From: Desulfobacterales bacterium
Lineage (GTDB): Bacteria > Desulfobacterota > Desulfobacteria > Desulfobacterales > SpSt-501
DNA length: 25,503 nucleotides
Direction of reading: 5' to 3'
Assembly: GCA_025454275.1 (NCBI GenBank)
Contig: JALOOS010000004.1
Coordinates: 1 to 25,503, forward strand
Both the position numbers and the translations under genes were made by a program. The notes below the pieces were generated by a model. The model was given only the letters and a program-made list of their open reading frames with translations, ran no database searches and was not told the origin of the DNA. Within the stretch, counting starts at the first letter, position 1. Each line of letters starts with the position of its first letter. This document shows positions 24,091-25,503 of this stretch, piece by piece.

Positions 24091-24594
24091 CTAGCGGGCC
24101 TGTTTCAACACCTTGAGCTTGTCGTCCTGGTGGTCGTTGGCCCGGATCTCCTCCTGGCCCACGCTGAGCAGCCGGCGGTGGGACTCGAGCACGGCCGCGA
24201 TGTCCACCTCGACCTGGACCCGCTGGCGCTTGAGCTGCCCGATATGCTCCTGGAGCTCGGCCAGCCGCTGCTGCGCCTGCTGGAGGAGCTTCGCGGCCTT
24301 GTTCTCCGCCTCGGCCACGATGAGGTCGGCCTGCTTCTCGGCGTTGGTTTTCATCTGGTCGAGGACCTTCTGGGAGTGCAGCAGGACCCGTTTGAAGGTG
24401 CCTTCGCGCCGCTGGTACTGCCCGGTCTCCGCCTGAAGCCGGTGCACCTCTTCGGTCAGGCGGAAGTTTTCCCGCTGCTGGGTCTCGAGGGCCTGAGCGG
24501 CCTGCTCCAGGAACGATTCGACCTCCTGCGGATCATAGCCCTGCAGGCGGCGGCGGAACCGGTGCTGCTGGATGTCAAGGGGAGTGAGCGCCAT
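24091..24594 (-). CDS. DivIVA-domain coiled-coil protein
   Basis: A 167-aa protein with the DivIVA N-terminal signature 'LTPLDIQQHRFRRRLQGYDP' followed by 'EVESFLEQAAQAL', which in the family binds membranes, and a long coiled coil to about residue 150. In Gram-positive bacteria DivIVA marks poles and septa; in deltaproteobacteria short DivIVA-domain proteins commonly lie by yggT and pilT, their role being unsettled. The AAGGAGG five bases from the ATG is strong. It starts 21 bases after the yggT stop. A pole-marking role for the retraction ATPases encoded next is an attractive inference only. Confidence 0.9.
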   Translation of the reverse strand: MALTPLDIQQHRFRRRLQGYDPQEVESFLEQAAQALETQQRENFRLTEEVHRLQAETGQYQRREGTFKRVLLHSQKVLDQMKTNAEKQADLIVAEAENKAAKLLQQAQQRLAELQEHIGQLKRQRVQVEVDIAAVLESHRRLLSVGQEEIRANDHQDDKLKVLKQAR

Positions 24595-24615
24595 AAGGCC
24601 TCCTTGGGGGCCGGG

Positions 24616-24915
24616 CTACCGCATCCCGGCGGCGATTTCGATGAGCGTGCTGACGACGAAGGTCTCCAGAAAAATGATCACCAGCAACACGGCCATGGGG
24701 GTGAGGTCGATGCCCCCGAAGATCAACGGCAGCCGCCTTCGGACCTGCGACAGCACCGGCTCGGTGAGCCCGTGGATGAACCGCACGATGGGATTGTACG
24801 GGTCCGGGCTCACCCAGGAGAGCACGGCACGCGCGATGATGACCCACATGTAGATGTTGAGCACGAGGCTCAACACCTTGGCCAGCGCCACCAGCAGATT
24901 TCCCATCACCACCAT
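24616..24915 (-). CDS. YggT-family membrane protein
   Basis: A 99-aa inner-membrane protein with two YGGT hydrophobic segments (about residues 5-30 and 73-95) and the family motif 'ARAVLSWVSPDPYNPIVRFI' followed by 'LTEPVLSQVRRRLP'. YggT proteins (relatives of plant CCB3/YlmG) are linked to cell division or membrane-protein organisation; ylmG lies beside divIVA in Gram-positives, matching the arrangement here. The ATG at 24915 has a poor ribosome site; the next Met (24906) is possible. It is the first gene of the six-gene minus-strand group. Confidence 0.9.
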   Translation of the reverse strand: MVVMGNLLVALAKVLSLVLNIYMWVIIARAVLSWVSPDPYNPIVRFIHGLTEPVLSQVRRRLPLIFGGIDLTPMAVLLVIIFLETFVVSTLIEIAAGMR

Positions 24916-25153
24916 GGCAGGACCCGCCTTTAATGCGCCCCGGGGCACCGCCGGCCGGGGGCACCCGCCGCAGCGCGGGCCGTGCCGAGCGCTGTGCGCG
25001 GGTCCGGCTACCGAGTGTATCGGTCGGCCGGCGGCGGAACTTGAGACGGAGATCAAAAAAAATCTACCCGGGCGGACCGCGGCGCGGGGCCCGAATAGAT
25101 ATTTAGAGTACCTTAGCCCTCAGCTTGCCTTTTATGCCTATCATATCAAGCAC
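24916..25153. other. Intergenic region between recombinase and yggT group
   Basis: This 238-base gap should contain the promoter of the yggT-divIVA-pilT group. I see a TACACT -10-like box on the minus strand near 25013-25018 but no matching -35, so I do not call a promoter. The right part (25090-25153) is clearly more AT-rich than the rest and includes an AAATAT-type stretch; it may hold the attachment junction of the neighbouring element. No tRNA or tmRNA end is visible. Confidence 0.4.
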
Positions 25154-25503
25154 TTAACTTTTGACCCCCACCGGCTCTTTCGTCCGAGTGACCGTGGGGT
25201 GACATACTCCTCCCCCCGTGAGGCCGTTGAGGAGGTTTACGGCCCTCCTCATGGACTCCTTGCTCAGGTGGGCGTAGCGTAGGGTCATCGCCATAGTCTT
25301 ATGCCCGAGAAGCTCCTGAACCTCCTTCAGGCTCGCCCCCTTGATTACGAGCTGCGAGGCGGCCGTGTGCCTTAGGTCGTGGAAGCGGAAGTCCTCGATC
25401 CCGGCCCTCCTGCACGCCCCCCTAAAGCTGTTCTTGAGGTGCCTTATGGCGCGGCCCTGATAGGTGAAGACCCTCTCGGACTTGAGGTGCTCCTCCCGGC
25501 GGA
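25154..25503 (-). CDS. Tyrosine recombinase/integrase, C-terminal part (cut by window edge)
   Basis: The minus strand is open from the right edge to the TAA at 25156-25154, giving the last 115 residues of a phage-type integrase; it has no start inside the window. Catalytic motifs are visible: 'FHDLRHTAASQLVIKGASL' with the second active-site Arg, 'QELLGHKTMAMTLRYAHLS' with the His of LGHK and the nucleophile Tyr of RYAH. The last 20 residues are an ordinary low-conservation tail. Eight of about 13 Arg codons are AGG and Ile/Leu/Val use ATA, CTA and GTA, unlike the CGC/CGG-dominated neighbours. It likely belongs to a prophage, genomic island or integrative element extending right. Confidence 0.92.
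   Translation of the reverse strand, partial: RREEHLKSERVFTYQGRAIRHLKNSFRGACRRAGIEDFRFHDLRHTAASQLVIKGASLKEVQELLGHKTMAMTLRYAHLSKESMRRAVNLLNGLTGGGVCHPTVTRTKEPVGVKS

Noticed and set aside
24916..25153. tRNA or tmRNA attachment target for the integrase
   Set aside because: No cloverleaf features or T-loop consensus seen in either strand.

Overview
The window looks like a chromosomal segment of a GC-rich, Gram-negative, probably anaerobic bacterium. LolA (outer-membrane lipoprotein export), a small 4.5S-type SRP RNA, type IV pilus retraction ATPases, anaerobic-type GlpA/GlpB and the tilS-ftsH-folP and yggT-divIVA-pilT gene orders fit a deltaproteobacterial (Desulfobacterota-type) genome. That placement is inference; no rRNA or other strong taxonomic marker is present.

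Layout. (1) 1-1056, plus strand: the 3' part of an unrecognised gene overlapping a PqqD-like gene. (2) 1083-7443, minus strand, read right to left: a two-zinc-ribbon thioredoxin, an unknown 287-aa protein, LolA, an unusual ABC exporter with a greatly enlarged nucleotide-binding domain, a stand-alone cyclic-nucleotide-binding-type protein, an RsbW-like ATPase and a STAS anti-anti-sigma-type protein. The last four genes look like one regulated export/signalling unit. (3) 7444-7741: an intergenic region with a 17-bp imperfect inverted repeat. (4) 7742-11921, plus strand: glpA, glpB and a multi-pass membrane protein that runs in frame into a ferritin-like diiron domain with its own strong internal ribosome site. 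(5) 12015-15130, minus strand: grpE, dnaK and a UspA-family gene (no dnaJ, no hrcA in view). (6) 15296-15525, minus strand: SRP RNA (ffs) with its promoter and a perfect 16-bp hairpin in the presumed 5' leader. (7) 15709-20056, plus strand: tilS, ftsH, folP. (8) 20126-24915, minus strand: yggT, divIVA, pilT, a pilU-like paralogue, a zinc-ribbon/pseudo-receiver protein and a metallo-beta-lactamase-fold hydrolase, closely spaced like an operon. (9) 25154-25503, minus strand: the C-terminal part of a tyrosine recombinase cut by the window edge, with arginine codon use unlike its neighbours, marking the edge of an integrated element.

Most of the window is housekeeping: protein folding (GrpE/DnaK), membrane-protein quality control (FtsH), tRNA-Ile2 modification (TilS), folate (FolP), protein targeting (SRP RNA), lipoprotein trafficking (LolA) and twitching motility (PilT). 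The parts most likely to hold something undescribed are the ABC exporter/CNB/RsbW-like/STAS cluster, the membrane-ferritin fusion and the PilT-linked pseudo-receiver.
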